Position numbers and translations under genes: made by a program
Assembly (NCBI GenBank): GCA_025453675.1
Contig: JALOPW010000008.1
Location: forward strand, 1 to 56,055
Direction: 5' to 3'
DNA from: Methanolinea sp.
Lineage (GTDB): Archaea; Halobacteriota; Methanomicrobia; Methanomicrobiales; Methanospirillaceae
Length of the DNA stretch: 56,055 nt
In this document: in pieces, positions 26,740 to 35,146 of the stretch
Position numbering within the stretch: the stretch's first letter is position 1
Layout: the number at the start of each line of letters is the position of its first letter
Notes under the pieces: generated by a model
What the model was told of the DNA's origin: nothing
Databases searched by the model: none
Seen by the model: only the letters and a program-made list of their open reading frames with translations

Positions 26740-27111
26740 TCACTCCTTCAATGAACCGATAGTGGTCGCTTCTCCCTTCTTGCCTTCCGTGTTCTGGGAT
26801 GCGTTCCGGGTTGAGAACTTGGCAATCTCGGCCTCGACCTCCGCTGCTCCCTGGGAATAGAAGTCAGCCTCGTCTGGTGCCAGTTCCTGGAGCAACCTGA
26901 GAAATTCTCCGGCATGCACCCGTTCTTCATCCGCGATATCCAGAAGCACCTCTCGTGCCAGCTCGTGTTCGATAGATTCCGCGAGCTGGGTGTAGACCTG
27001 GATTGCTTCATACTCATCAGCGATCATCAGCCGAATGGCCCGGACAAGCTCGCTGTGTGTCAGCTTCCGGTCACTGTTCAATCCAGAAAATGCAGTGGCA
27101 AATTCAGGCAT
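26740..27111 (-). CDS. encapsulated ferritin-like cargo protein
   Basis: The 123-residue protein is a helical ferritin-like unit. DEYEAIQVYTQL (about residue 32) and DIADEERVHAGEFLRLL (about 57) carry the Glu and ExxH iron ligands. After about residue 95 the chain becomes a flexible Ser/Thr/Lys-rich linker that ends TTIGSLKE. This matches the family 1 encapsulin targeting peptide, whose core is usually (T/G)(V/I)GSL(K/R). It is expected to oxidise and store iron inside the capsid encoded by the next gene. Confidence 0.92.
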   Translation of the reverse strand: MPEFATAFSGLNSDRKLTHSELVRAIRLMIADEYEAIQVYTQLAESIEHELAREVLLDIADEERVHAGEFLRLLQELAPDEADFYSQGAAEVEAEIAKFSTRNASQNTEGKKGEATTIGSLKE

Positions 27112-27177
27112 ACCTCATCCATCCTCAAGTACGGGGTCCTGTGTAAAGAAACCCTACTGTAGCCTTATTTCATCTTT

Positions 27178-27189
27178 CATATTAATATG
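27178..27189. promoter_or_regulatory. 12-bp palindrome upstream of the encapsulin operon
   Basis: CATATTAATATG is a perfect palindrome about 70 bases before the cargo gene start. It is AT-rich in a GC-rich genome, so it could be the TATA region or an operator for an iron or redox regulator. A second weak TATA-like element (GAAATAAGG on the minus strand) lies near 27165. Confidence 0.4.
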
Positions 27190-27237
27190 GTTCCTCTCCT
27201 GAACCGGCAGTCCAGGAAGTTCAGACCGGTTTCCCGA

Positions 27238-27307
27238 ATGAAAATGGCTTCGCCATTTTCATAATTTATGTCCGAAATCCTGGAAGGAGTTCATAGTGTA
27301 TTGGTAT
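27238..27307 (+). repeat. dispersed hairpin element, type A, copy 1
   Basis: A perfect 11-bp stem (ATGAAAATGGC / GCCATTTTCAT, loop TTC) is followed by a conserved tail running from TATGTCCGAAATCC through GGAGTTCATAGTG. The last 17 bases overlap the 3' end of ribL, so the repeat encodes that protein's last residues and its stop codon. Two further copies lie at 38003-38140. Confidence 0.85.
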
Positions 27308-27779
27308 CTTCAGGCGATGACTGCGTGGCTCCCTTGTCCTCCGCAGAGGCAGCCGGTTCACACTGGTAACGGGCAAGGATCTGTCTGACGATCCTCCTCG
27401 AACTGCAGTAACGGTCCCCCTCGTAACTCCCGATCCGGACCAGCTCCACGGAGAGACCCCTCTTCTCAAGTTCCGACCGTATCTTCTCCTCGTTGAAGTG
27501 CTGATTGAAGCCGAATGTGATCACTGCCGGCCTCAGCTCCTCGATTGGCCTGAACATATCGTGGAGATCCCCGAGTACTGCGTGGTCAACCGGCTTTAAG
27601 GAGGCGACCATATTCACCCTCTGCTCTTCGGGAAGCACAGGACGTGGCTTGTGGCGGACATTCCTGTCCCTTGCCACGATGACATAGAGCTCATCGCCGA
27701 GCATGCGGGACTGCTCCAGGTAATAGAGGTGCCCGGGATGAAGTATGTCGAAAGTGCCGGTCGCTACCACACGCCTCAC
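27291..27779 (-). CDS. ribL: archaeal FAD synthase (FMN adenylyltransferase) RibL
   Basis: This cytidylyltransferase-like enzyme makes FAD from FMN and ATP. It has TGTFDILHPGHLYYLEQ with the HxGH nucleotide site near residue 15, ARDRNVRHKPRPVLPEEQR (about 35-50), and a C-terminal CSSRRIVRQIL in place of the usual ISSTRIR motif, as in RibL. The frame opens further upstream, but GTG at 27779 gives MRRVVATGTF and overlaps the stop of the JAMM gene as GTGA. The final residues NTL and the stop lie inside a dispersed repeat. The C-terminal 20 residues after the core are variable. Confidence 0.87.
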   Translation of the reverse strand: MRRVVATGTFDILHPGHLYYLEQSRMLGDELYVIVARDRNVRHKPRPVLPEEQRVNMVASLKPVDHAVLGDLHDMFRPIEELRPAVITFGFNQHFNEEKIRSELEKRGLSVELVRIGSYEGDRYCSSRRIVRQILARYQCEPAASAEDKGATQSSPEDTNTL

Positions 27780-28159
27780 GCGATCACCTCGAGCGATACC
27801 GGTTCCCCATCCGCACGGAAGCACCGCCAGTCCTCTCTGGTGTACGGATATCCCACGATGAGGTGGTAGCGTCCGACCCTGGGAAAGAAAGAGAGATCGG
27901 CATTTGAGGGGGAGAGGACCCCGTTGGGATGGCTGTGGGCACTCCCGGCAACATGGGTGTCGAGTGGCATCATGTCAATAAAAAGGCTTGCGCTCTCCTC
28001 GCCACTCACGGTCCCTGGGAGCAGGAAGAGCTCGTGCAGCACTCCGTCCTCTTCTCTGATGACTCCTGCGAATTCGTAAGGGTGGCGGTCTTTTCCAATC
28101 TCCAGCAGGAGGTCAAGGAGATCCATGCTGATACCCCGTATCTGCATATGCCTCCCCAT
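27776..28159 (-). CDS. JAMM/MPN+ metalloprotease, archaeal JAMM1-like
   Basis: The 127-residue protein has the complete zinc motif: Glu in YEFAGVI (about residue 29), then HSHPNGVLSPSNAD (about 75-88), matching HxHx7Sx2D. Haloferax JAMM1 of this type removes ubiquitin-like SAMP proteins from targets, so desampylation is a reasonable guess. The ATG at 28159 is used here; ATG at 28147 (after GGGGAGG) and 28126 are alternatives that would shorten the N-terminus. It is translationally coupled to ribL through a 4-base overlap. Confidence 0.83.
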   Translation of the reverse strand: MGRHMQIRGISMDLLDLLLEIGKDRHPYEFAGVIREEDGVLHELFLLPGTVSGEESASLFIDMMPLDTHVAGSAHSHPNGVLSPSNADLSFFPRVGRYHLIVGYPYTREDWRCFRADGEPVSLEVIA

Positions 28160-28238
28160 ATTTGGTGAGTGACGGCATTAAACCATGGTGCGCGGAGAGT
28201 CCCGGTCACGGGGGCCTGTCCCTTTCTTTTTCGCATCT

Positions 28239-29651
28239 TCAGAATGGCCCGTCCTGCTCGAAACTCCGGCCGAAATGGATGGCCATCTCTGCCTTGTAGA
28301 GTTCTTTCCCGAGGTATGCAGCATGGTCAAGGAGGGAGACCTCCCCGGCTGCCAGGACAGTGGAGAAAAGATCTGCCCATGAGGTGCCCCTGTATGCCCT
28401 GTCCCCGATGACAGCAACGATCTCCCTCCCCTCGATCCCTATGCGGAAGTTACCGCGAGGATCATACTCGATATCGGCCGGAGCCGGGCGGGCCTGCACA
28501 TTGTGTGAATACTCCAGTGGTGGCTCCCTCCTCCTTCGCTTCTCCTTGATCACCAGGAGATCGAGGCCCAAATCCTTGGGATACGGCCGGCCGCGGGCAA
28601 GTACCATCATCTCGGTGGCCCTTCGCATCTCGCACACGGATCCCCGCGTCTTGTCACTGTGCTCGCTGGAGAAGATGACCGCAGCCTCCACCTCTGCGGC
28701 TATCGCGGCCAGAAGGGCATTTGCGCCCACGGAATCGGCGTCCAGGAGCTCCACTACGTTGCCTGCGCCAAAGAAGATCGGGATATCGCAGCCTGAAAAC
28801 CGGCCCAGGGATTCCACCAGGCCTGAACCCGCCGGGAGTAGCAGGGGGTCTGCCAGGAGGCACTCGATCCCTGATTCCCTGGCCTGGCGCACGTTTTCCA
28901 TAAGTCCCGCCCTGCCCGGGACCACCACGGCTCCCGCTCCTGCCCTGGCGATCAGGGAGCCCACCAGGGGGATGTTCTCCTCCTGCAGGGAGAGGACCAG
29001 GTCAGCCCTCGAAAGAGATGCCGCGATGAGTGCAGGGTCCTGGGTGTCCACGGAGAGGGGCCCGTCGAGGTCATCGAGGTCAGAAAATACGGATCTTACC
29101 TGGCCGGGCGTGGCATCGAACCCAAACCCAAGGTCTACGATGTCCGCTCCCCTCGAGAAGAGATCCTCCACCCTCTCCCTGAGATCCGGGACCCGGTGTG
29201 CATCCGTGATCTCTGCCAGGACTTTCATGCGTGATCCGCCCCCGATTTTTACACCCCTGATACGGTAGAGGAAGTCGGCCCTGTGTTCAGCGCTTGCAAT
29301 GCGGGATTTTGCCTCTTTGCGCCTTTTTTCTGCCAGAAAATCATCTGCGGGGATGGTTCTCGAGAGTTGCACTTCTGGCAGGAGCGGGAGGACGAGACCG
29401 AGATCTGCAGCATGCCTGGGGCCCAGGTAGACCGGGACCCCGCATGCCGCTTCCACCGAAGAGAACGAAGCGGTGCACATCCCGGAGACGATTGCCAGGT
29501 CATACCTCTCCTCAGCAAGGAGTGCAGTCAGCTGGGCGGGCGAGAGGAAGGATGCGATCTCCCCGGTGACAACTACCCGGGCATCGATCCCCGCTGCTGC
29601 CTCTTTCACCAACTCGTATGTGGCTCTTCCGGTGGGGAGGAGGATGCGCAT
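28239..29651 (-). CDS. dihydropteroate synthase-related protein
   Basis: The 470-residue protein has an N-terminal 130-residue domain beginning MRILLPTGRATYELV, followed by a TIM-barrel that resembles dihydropteroate synthase: GADIVDLGFGFDATPG (about 175), LSVDTQDPALIAA (about 200) and FFGAGNVVELLDAD (about 300). It belongs to the archaeal family often called DHPS-related (TIGR00284). It may act in methanopterin synthesis but this is not proven. The open frame extends to 30026, but that part is antisense to the PHP gene; ATG 29651 starts at the recognisable N-terminus and leaves a 42-base divergent spacer. Confidence 0.82.
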   Translation of the reverse strand: MRILLPTGRATYELVKEAAAGIDARVVVTGEIASFLSPAQLTALLAEERYDLAIVSGMCTASFSSVEAACGVPVYLGPRHAADLGLVLPLLPEVQLSRTIPADDFLAEKRRKEAKSRIASAEHRADFLYRIRGVKIGGGSRMKVLAEITDAHRVPDLRERVEDLFSRGADIVDLGFGFDATPGQVRSVFSDLDDLDGPLSVDTQDPALIAASLSRADLVLSLQEENIPLVGSLIARAGAGAVVVPGRAGLMENVRQARESGIECLLADPLLLPAGSGLVESLGRFSGCDIPIFFGAGNVVELLDADSVGANALLAAIAAEVEAAVIFSSEHSDKTRGSVCEMRRATEMMVLARGRPYPKDLGLDLLVIKEKRRRREPPLEYSHNVQARPAPADIEYDPRGNFRIGIEGREIVAVIGDRAYRGTSWADLFSTVLAAGEVSLLDHAAYLGKELYKAEMAIHFGRSFEQDGPF

Positions 29652-29693
29652 AAATCTTCTTAATATCACGGAGGACAAAAAAGGTATGATCAG

Positions 29694-30362
29694 ATGCTGA
29701 ACTGCGATCTGCACATTCACACCAGTTTTTCCCGGGACGGGGAGAGCAGCGTGGAAGAGATTGTCAGGAGGGCGGAGCTGGTGGGTCTCGATGCGATTGC
29801 CATTACCGACCACGATACTGTGGAGGGCGCCCTCCATGCGCTGACAATCCCGACGAGGCTGGTCATCATCCCCGGGATTGAGGTCTCCACCCTCCAGGGG
29901 CACCTCCTGGTGCTCGGCGTCACCACGCCCATCCCCCGCGGGCTGGAGGTGAACGAGACCATCAGGCGGGCCAGAGATCTGGGGGGCCTCGTGATCCTGC
30001 CGCATCCCTACCACATATGGCGCCACGGGGTAGCCAGGCGGAAGCGATCCCCCCTTTCGGAGGTGGATGCAATTGAGGTCTTCAACAGCAGGTATATCGT
30101 GGGGTCAGCAAACCGAAAAGCTGCACGAATCGCCCGAAGACTGGGTAAACCCTGCGTGGGCGGATCTGATGCCCATAACGCCAGGTTCGTGGGGTACGGG
30201 AGGACCCTTGTCGATGCCTCCCCGGATCCCGCATCCATCCTCAATGCCATACGGGCGGGCAGGACAGTCGCCACCGGGAAAATGACCCCGCTTCGCACCT
30301 ATACCCGCCAGTCTCTCCGAAACACATGGAAGAAGTTCACCCGCGGGATGTACCCCCGGTAA
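29694..30362 (+). CDS. PHP-domain metal-dependent phosphoesterase
   Basis: The 222-residue protein has the PHP motifs in order: DLHIHTSFSRDGESS near residue 5, AITDHDTVEG (about 36), IPGIEVST (about 62), LPHPYH (about 103) and GGSDAHNARFVG (about 155). These His and Asp residues bind three metals. Family members hydrolyse nucleotides or phosphoesters; the substrate is unknown. It is divergent from the DHPS-related gene and its 3' end overlaps truA by 37 bases. Confidence 0.88.
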   Translation: MLNCDLHIHTSFSRDGESSVEEIVRRAELVGLDAIAITDHDTVEGALHALTIPTRLVIIPGIEVSTLQGHLLVLGVTTPIPRGLEVNETIRRARDLGGLVILPHPYHIWRHGVARRKRSPLSEVDAIEVFNSRYIVGSANRKAARIARRLGKPCVGGSDAHNARFVGYGRTLVDASPDPASILNAIRAGRTVATGKMTPLRTYTRQSLRNTWKKFTRGMYPR

Positions 30363-31210
30363 GGCTGGCGCTGCGTTGCGGATACCTGGGAGATCGTTTC
30401 TACGGATCCCAGATGCAGCCTGGGGTAAGGACCGTGGAAGGCGAGTTCGTGGCCTCATGCCTCCGGACGGGCCTCTTTTCCAGCCACCGCGAGGGCCGTT
30501 TCCAGGCTGCGGGGCGAACGGACCGCGGCGTGCATGCAAGGGCACAGGTCTTCTCCTTCTCCACTCCTTTTCACGAAAGGGCTCTTGCCGCTCTGAACTG
30601 GCAGCTCCCGGCGGATATATGGATCACAGGATACGCAGTGACGGAACCCGGGTTCAATCCCCGCCACCAGGCCATCAGCCGAACCTATCGCTACTATTTC
30701 GGGGAGATGGGCCTTGATACTCCGGCCATGGACCGGGCGGCACGCTGCTTCGTGGGGACATTCGACTTCTCCCAATTTGCCCGTGTTGAAGGAAAAGATC
30801 CGGTACGGCAAGTGTTGTCCTCCAGGGTGTTCCAGGATAAAGACCTCTGCGTCTTCGAGGTCCGTGCAGGGAGCTTCCTGTGGCACATGGTTCGATATAT
30901 GGCTTCTGCACTCCTCCGGATAGGATCGGGGACTGAAGGAGAGGATCTCATCCTTTCCCGTCTGGAGGGGGACGCGAGCACCAGGCTCTCCCCTGCACCC
31001 CCGGAAGGCCTGGTCCTCTGGGATGTCGAGTACGACTTCCCGTTCCTCCCCATCACGCTCGACAGGAGGACGAGGAATTTTTTAGAGACGCGCTGGGTGT
31101 ATCACCGGGAGATGACGCAGGTGCTCGACACATTGCGGGATTCGGCCGACGTCAGAGATGGTCATCCTGCATCCCGATTGTGTGGTTACGATGATGGGCA
31201 CAGGGGATGA
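30326..31210 (+). CDS. truA: tRNA pseudouridine(38-40) synthase TruA
   Basis: This enzyme converts uridines 38-40 in the anticodon arm to pseudouridine. The catalytic Asp lies in AAGRTDRGVHARAQ (about residue 64). RTYRYYF (about 117) and GSFLWHMVRYMASALLRIG (about 193) are further TruA motifs. The protein is 294 residues, with a C-terminal extension of about 40 residues. The ATG at 30326 lies inside the 3' end of the PHP gene, which suggests coupled translation. Confidence 0.93.
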   Translation: MEEVHPRDVPPVRLALRCGYLGDRFYGSQMQPGVRTVEGEFVASCLRTGLFSSHREGRFQAAGRTDRGVHARAQVFSFSTPFHERALAALNWQLPADIWITGYAVTEPGFNPRHQAISRTYRYYFGEMGLDTPAMDRAARCFVGTFDFSQFARVEGKDPVRQVLSSRVFQDKDLCVFEVRAGSFLWHMVRYMASALLRIGSGTEGEDLILSRLEGDASTRLSPAPPEGLVLWDVEYDFPFLPITLDRRTRNFLETRWVYHREMTQVLDTLRDSADVRDGHPASRLCGYDDGHRG

Positions 31211-31373
31211 TGCCTATCCGTCCCGGCCATTTCCACTCGTAGGTAGAAGATCTCCCCGGCGCAGATCTATATCTTCATGTCCACAATGTATACCATGAAG
31301 AAGTACCCCGGGGGCAGGGTTACCTGCACTCGCGTCCCCACCCCCGTGGATGCTTGAGAGAGGAATACCACCC

Positions 31374-31865
31374 ATGGCTGAATTTCCATGTACCCGGTGT
31401 GGAAAGTGCTGTATCAGCCTGGGCCGCCACATGGTCCTGGTGAAGAGTGTATCCCAATTCTCCCATACCCTTCAGGTCAGGGTGAGCGGGGAGACCCTTC
31501 CTGTCCAGGTCAGTCCCCGCGACCGTGACCTCTTCCTCTCGCGGACCCCTCCTGCATACGAACCGGGTTGGTGTCCCTTTCTCAGGAGGGAGGAAACGGG
31601 GGCCTTTGTCTGTACTATCCACTCCTCCCGTCCACGGATCTGTCGCACCTTCCAGTGCTGTACTATGCGCATATTCGATCAGGAGGGATCAGAAGTGGGA
31701 ATGGTGAAAGGGCGCCGTTCTCTCTCCACGGAGGATCCCCGGGTCCGTCGAATCTGGGACGATGAGATTGTTCCCTTCTCCACTCTGTCCGAAGATCGTT
31801 TCCTGAACCATTGCCGCTCAGTCCTCGCCGTCAATGGATACGGGTGTGAGATATATGATTCCTGA
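31374..31865 (+). CDS. YkgJ-family cysteine cluster protein
   Basis: The 163-residue protein starts MAEFPCTRCGKCCISLG, a CxxCxxxCC cluster, with a second set in WCPFLRR and FVCTIHSSRPRICRTFQCC. This is the zinc- or Fe-S-binding family that includes YkgJ and FliB-like proteins. No specific role is known. ATG at 31350 is a possible earlier start, but the shorter form begins at the usual family N-terminus and has a GAGAGGA element upstream. It stands alone, with 163 bases of spacer after truA that show no gene. Confidence 0.8.
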   Translation: MAEFPCTRCGKCCISLGRHMVLVKSVSQFSHTLQVRVSGETLPVQVSPRDRDLFLSRTPPAYEPGWCPFLRREETGAFVCTIHSSRPRICRTFQCCTMRIFDQEGSEVGMVKGRRSLSTEDPRVRRIWDDEIVPFSTLSEDRFLNHCRSVLAVNGYGCEIYDS

Positions 31866-31995
31866 GACGTGGCGAGATGCAGTGGCTGACACTATTCTGC
31901 GCAAGATGTGTGCCGCTCTCAGGCCCATTTCCATGAAGAGACCGCGTAAGAATCACCTGGTGGAGTGTTGCCCCCAACAACACCTTCATGTATTT

Positions 31996-32011
31996 TTACT
32001 CATATGAGTAA
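31996..32011. promoter_or_regulatory. 16-bp palindrome, candidate operator before the DUF5320 gene
   Basis: TTACTCATATGAGTAA is a perfect palindrome 36 bases before the ATG of the DUF5320 gene, where the core promoter should be. Its 10-bp centre, CTCATATGAG, recurs at 33232 upstream of atwA. Confidence 0.55.
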
Positions 32012-32046
32012 TTAAGGGCGAGAGGCCCACAGGCAGGTTGAGAAGA

Positions 32047-32325
32047 ATGCCAGGATTTGATGGAACAGGCCCCGTTGGCCGGGGCCCCATGACAGGGTGG
32101 GGGCGGGGCCGATGCAGGGCATATGGGATTCCCTTGGCCTCGCAGGGCCAGGCACCTCCGGCAGGTGCGCAGGAACCCGTGGCACAGGTACCAGCACAGG
32201 GCAGCACGGCGCACGTCCAGCAAACCTACAATCCCCCGGTTCTCTGCGGGTTGGGCAGGGGAGGCATCCCCTGGGGCTGTGGAAGGGGTTTTGGCGGCGG
32301 GCGGCGCAGACGCTGTCTCTGGTGA
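32047..32325 (+). CDS. DUF5320 family protein
   Basis: The 92-residue protein starts MPGFDGTGPVGRGPMTGWGRG, the highly typical DUF5320 N-terminus. The middle is Gln/Ala/Pro-rich and the C-terminus is Gly/Arg-rich (CGRGFGGGRRRRCLW). No function is established for the family; such genes often sit near DUF134 regulators, and one lies about 400 bases downstream here. A TTG 9 bases upstream is a less likely start. Confidence 0.75.
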   Translation: MPGFDGTGPVGRGPMTGWGRGRCRAYGIPLASQGQAPPAGAQEPVAQVPAQGSTAHVQQTYNPPVLCGLGRGGIPWGCGRGFGGGRRRRCLW

Positions 32326-32385
32326 CACTGATTTCAGTATATCCATGAGGACTGAAACAGAGCGTGTGCCTCAGGGGTCGCCTGT

Positions 32386-32619
32386 ATGACAGAACACCCA
32401 GAGAACAATCAGGGAATCCCCCTTGGACACTCGTCATCATCCCAATGCGCTCGTACTCCCGATGCGGGATCCCAGGTTACATCCATACCATTAAGGACTG
32501 CGCTTCGCATTGCAAGGGAGCAGCAGAGGTCAAAATCCTCGCGGAGAAAGATATTCAGGGAGGAGCCGGAGCGGTACCTGGATATCGTGAACCTGATGAA
32601 AGATCCGGGTTCCGAGTAG
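32386..32619 (+). CDS. small hypothetical protein
   Basis: This 77-residue frame lies on the same strand between DUF5320 and DUF134. I recognise no family. The C-terminal half is charged and probably helical (ALRIAREQQRSKSSRRK, then EPERYLDIVNLM). No strong ribosome-binding site is visible. A longer overlapping frame in another phase belongs to the DUF134 region, so this could be a chance ORF. Confidence 0.4.
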   Translation: MTEHPENNQGIPLGHSSSSQCARTPDAGSQVTSIPLRTALRIAREQQRSKSSRRKIFREEPERYLDIVNLMKDPGSE

Positions 32620-32741
32620 CCATCCTCTGCAAATTACAGGATACAGAAGAACCCACTGTAACTTTTTTCGTGTCGCGGGTGTCTGCGTGCGTATGCATGA
32701 GAATGCCTAATTACACCCGGGACGATAGTTACGGTGATACC

Positions 32742-33116
32742 ATGGAAGATGACACCCTGGTACCTGTCACCCATCGACGAAGGGGCAGGCCCAGGACCCC
32801 AAGGATGATCGATGACACGGTCTCATCCCGCTGTTACTCGCCCCAGTGCTGGCCAAACGAGGAGGGGATAACCATCACTCTCCTTCCGGATGAGGTGGAA
32901 CTGCTTCGTCTCGTCGACCTCGAGGGGATGGAACAGGAAGAGGCAGCCGAGGCACTCGGTGTCTCCCGGAGGACTGTATGGAGGGATCTCCATACAGCCC
33001 GGAAAAAAGTCGCAGATGCACTCACCACGGGGAAGAGTATTCAGATAGGTGGGTGCCCGCGGGCATCCAGGAGCGCCTGCCCCAGGAGATGTCCCCGCTT
33101 TACCGGGAACCGTTGA
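32742..33116 (+). CDS. DUF134 family DNA-binding protein
   Basis: From the ATG at 32742 the protein is 124 residues. It starts with a basic segment HRRRGRPRTPRM, then has a sigma-70-region-4-like helix-turn-helix, LVDLEGMEQEEAAEALGVSRRTVWRDLHTARKKVADALTTGK, given here only as its place (about residues 57-98) and key residues. This matches DUF134. GGTGAT three bases before the ATG supports this start; ATG 32703 is an alternative. It may regulate the two genes or operons marked by the CTCATATGAG palindromes. Confidence 0.78.
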   Translation: MEDDTLVPVTHRRRGRPRTPRMIDDTVSSRCYSPQCWPNEEGITITLLPDEVELLRLVDLEGMEQEEAAEALGVSRRTVWRDLHTARKKVADALTTGKSIQIGGCPRASRSACPRRCPRFTGNR

Positions 33117-33231
33117 GAACCACTCCATTTTCCCATTTTCGCATGTCTTCCCGTCCACCTGTCTCTTTTCCGATATATTCTCAAGACCCACAGCCTGCAG
33201 ATGACAATTACATTATCTTTATTTCTTTCTA

Positions 33232-33241
33232 CTCATATGAG
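33232..33241. promoter_or_regulatory. 10-bp palindrome upstream of atwA
   Basis: CTCATATGAG matches the centre of the 16-bp palindrome at 31996. It lies 105 bases before the atwA ATG and next to AT-rich DNA (ATTATCTTTATTTC, 33212-33225) that may hold the promoter. Confidence 0.45.
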
Positions 33242-33345
33242 AAATAATAGATGACACCGCACGGAGAGATCAGGGGTTCTTGAACCCTCTGCCGTCTCCC
33301 GGGGTCAGTTCCTGCAGTAGCAGAGTATGCAAGTGTGAGGATGAT

Positions 33346-34974
33346 ATGAAACACCCCTTTATTTCAGTCCAGAATCTCTCAATGTCATTTTCAGGAAAAA
33401 AAGTCCTGGATAACCTCTCTTTCGATATTCCTGAAGGTGAAATCATTGGGATCATCGGGAGGAGCGGAGCGGGAAAGAGCGTACTGATGCATCTTCTTCG
33501 TGGCGTGGATGAACCACCAACCGCGGGGTCCATCGTGTATCACCTCTCCAGGTGTCCTCAGTGCCCATATCTTGGCCTGCGCGGCGAGGAGAAAAAACCC
33601 TGCCCGCGTTGTGGTGAGGTCCTGAAAGCGATTGATGTGGACTTCTGGAAACCAGAGAATGAACAGGTGAAGAGCCTCATCATGCGGCGCACGGCCATCA
33701 TGTTCCAGAGGACGTTTGCGCTCTACGGCGATGACAGGGTTATTGAGAATGTACTGCGGGCCCTCGACGACATAGGGTATTCACAGGATGGTGCGGTCAA
33801 CCGGGCCGCCGATCTCCTTGACCAGGTCCGTCTCTCCCACAGGATGATGCATATCGCCAGGGACCTCTCTGGCGGGGAGAAACAGAGGGTGGTGCTGGCC
33901 AGACAGCTTGCAAAGGAGCCCTGCCTCCTCTTTGCTGATGAACCAACCGGCACCCTGGACCCCGATACCGCCCGCGTGGTCCATCAGATGCTCCTTTCTG
34001 CTGCAGAGACCACACACATGGGCATTGTCGTCACCTCCCATTTTTCCCGGGTGATCCAGGATATTGCCGCGAGGGCCATTCTCCTGGAAGAAGGGAAGAT
34101 CGAGAAGATCGGGGCGCCTGACGAGGTGATCTCCCACTTTCTGCGTGACTTCCACGAAGATGACGATGCCGCGACGGTGGAGCTCGGGGAGGAGATACTG
34201 GTGGCTCGTGATGTGGCCAAGCGCTATATGTCTCCGGATCGCGGCCTTATCAGAGCTGTGAACGGGGTAACCTTCAAAATTAACCGCGGGGAGATCTTTG
34301 GGCTTATCGGGAAAAGCGGCGCGGGCAAGACGACCCTCTCCCGTATTATCGCGGGGATCATCGAGCCCACCGCGGGAGAGATGAACTTTCTCGTCGGTGA
34401 TGACTGGGTAGATATGACCAAACCAGGAATCGACCAGCGGGGCCGTGCCAAGAGCTATATCGGACTCCTTCACCAGGAGTACGATTTATACCCCCACAGG
34501 ACGGTGCTTGACAATCTTACCGATGCGATCGGGCTCGAGTTCCCCAAGGAACTGGCCATGAGAAAGGCCCACATCACCCTCTCAATGGCCGGGTTCCCGT
34601 CCCAGAAGAGCGCTGATATCCTCACTCAATACCCTGATCAGCTCTCTGAGGGTGAGCGCCACAGGGTGGCGCTCGCACAGGTGCTGATTCGTGAACCAAG
34701 CCTGGTGATTCTGGACGAGCCGACCGGGACTATGGACCCCATCACCAAGAGGGATGTGAAGCATTCAATCCTCCATGCCCGCCAGGAGATGGACCAGACG
34801 TTCATTCTTGTCTCCCATGACATTGAGTTCGTAAATGAGGTCTGTGACAGGGTGGCCTGGATGAAGGGGGGGAAAGTGGTCGCCATGGGCAGCACCGATG
34901 AGGTCCTTGAATCGATGCCTGCAGAGGACAGGGGAATGCAGGGCCTCCCCGGCGAATCTACCCCTGCACTGTAA
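33346..34974 (+). CDS. atwA: methyl-coenzyme M reductase activation ATPase, component A2
   Basis: This 542-residue protein has two ABC ATPase domains in one chain and no membrane segment. Domain 1 has GRSGAGKSV (about residue 36), LSGGEKQRV and LLFADEPTGTLD. Between Walker A and the signature it carries a four-Cys insert, CPQCPYLG...CPRCG (about 67-88), typical of AtwA. Domain 2 has GKSGAGKTT (about 322), LSEGERHRV and VILDEPTGTMD. AtwA is known to activate MCR with ATP. GAGG precedes the ATG. The leader holds a hairpin, GGGTTC-TT-GAACCC, at 33274-33287. Confidence 0.93.
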   Translation: MKHPFISVQNLSMSFSGKKVLDNLSFDIPEGEIIGIIGRSGAGKSVLMHLLRGVDEPPTAGSIVYHLSRCPQCPYLGLRGEEKKPCPRCGEVLKAIDVDFWKPENEQVKSLIMRRTAIMFQRTFALYGDDRVIENVLRALDDIGYSQDGAVNRAADLLDQVRLSHRMMHIARDLSGGEKQRVVLARQLAKEPCLLFADEPTGTLDPDTARVVHQMLLSAAETTHMGIVVTSHFSRVIQDIAARAILLEEGKIEKIGAPDEVISHFLRDFHEDDDAATVELGEEILVARDVAKRYMSPDRGLIRAVNGVTFKINRGEIFGLIGKSGAGKTTLSRIIAGIIEPTAGEMNFLVGDDWVDMTKPGIDQRGRAKSYIGLLHQEYDLYPHRTVLDNLTDAIGLEFPKELAMRKAHITLSMAGFPSQKSADILTQYPDQLSEGERHRVALAQVLIREPSLVILDEPTGTMDPITKRDVKHSILHARQEMDQTFILVSHDIEFVNEVCDRVAWMKGGKVVAMGSTDEVLESMPAEDRGMQGLPGESTPAL

Positions 34975-35146
34975 CTCCCGGGGAGAGGTTGCTCCCCCTG
35001 CAATCACTTCATATTCCACGTATCCTCTCCTTTCTGGCAGGCGTATGCCGCCCTCCATGGACTTTCCGGAAAAACACCCGATTACAGGCTATTTATGGAA
35101 AAATACCCTTATTACAGATGGAAGACAACGTTTTTAGCTGAGTTTG

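Noticed and set aside
29652-30026. N-terminal extension of the DHPS-related frame
   Set aside because: It is antisense to the PHP gene and lacks family similarity; the known N-terminus starts at 29651.
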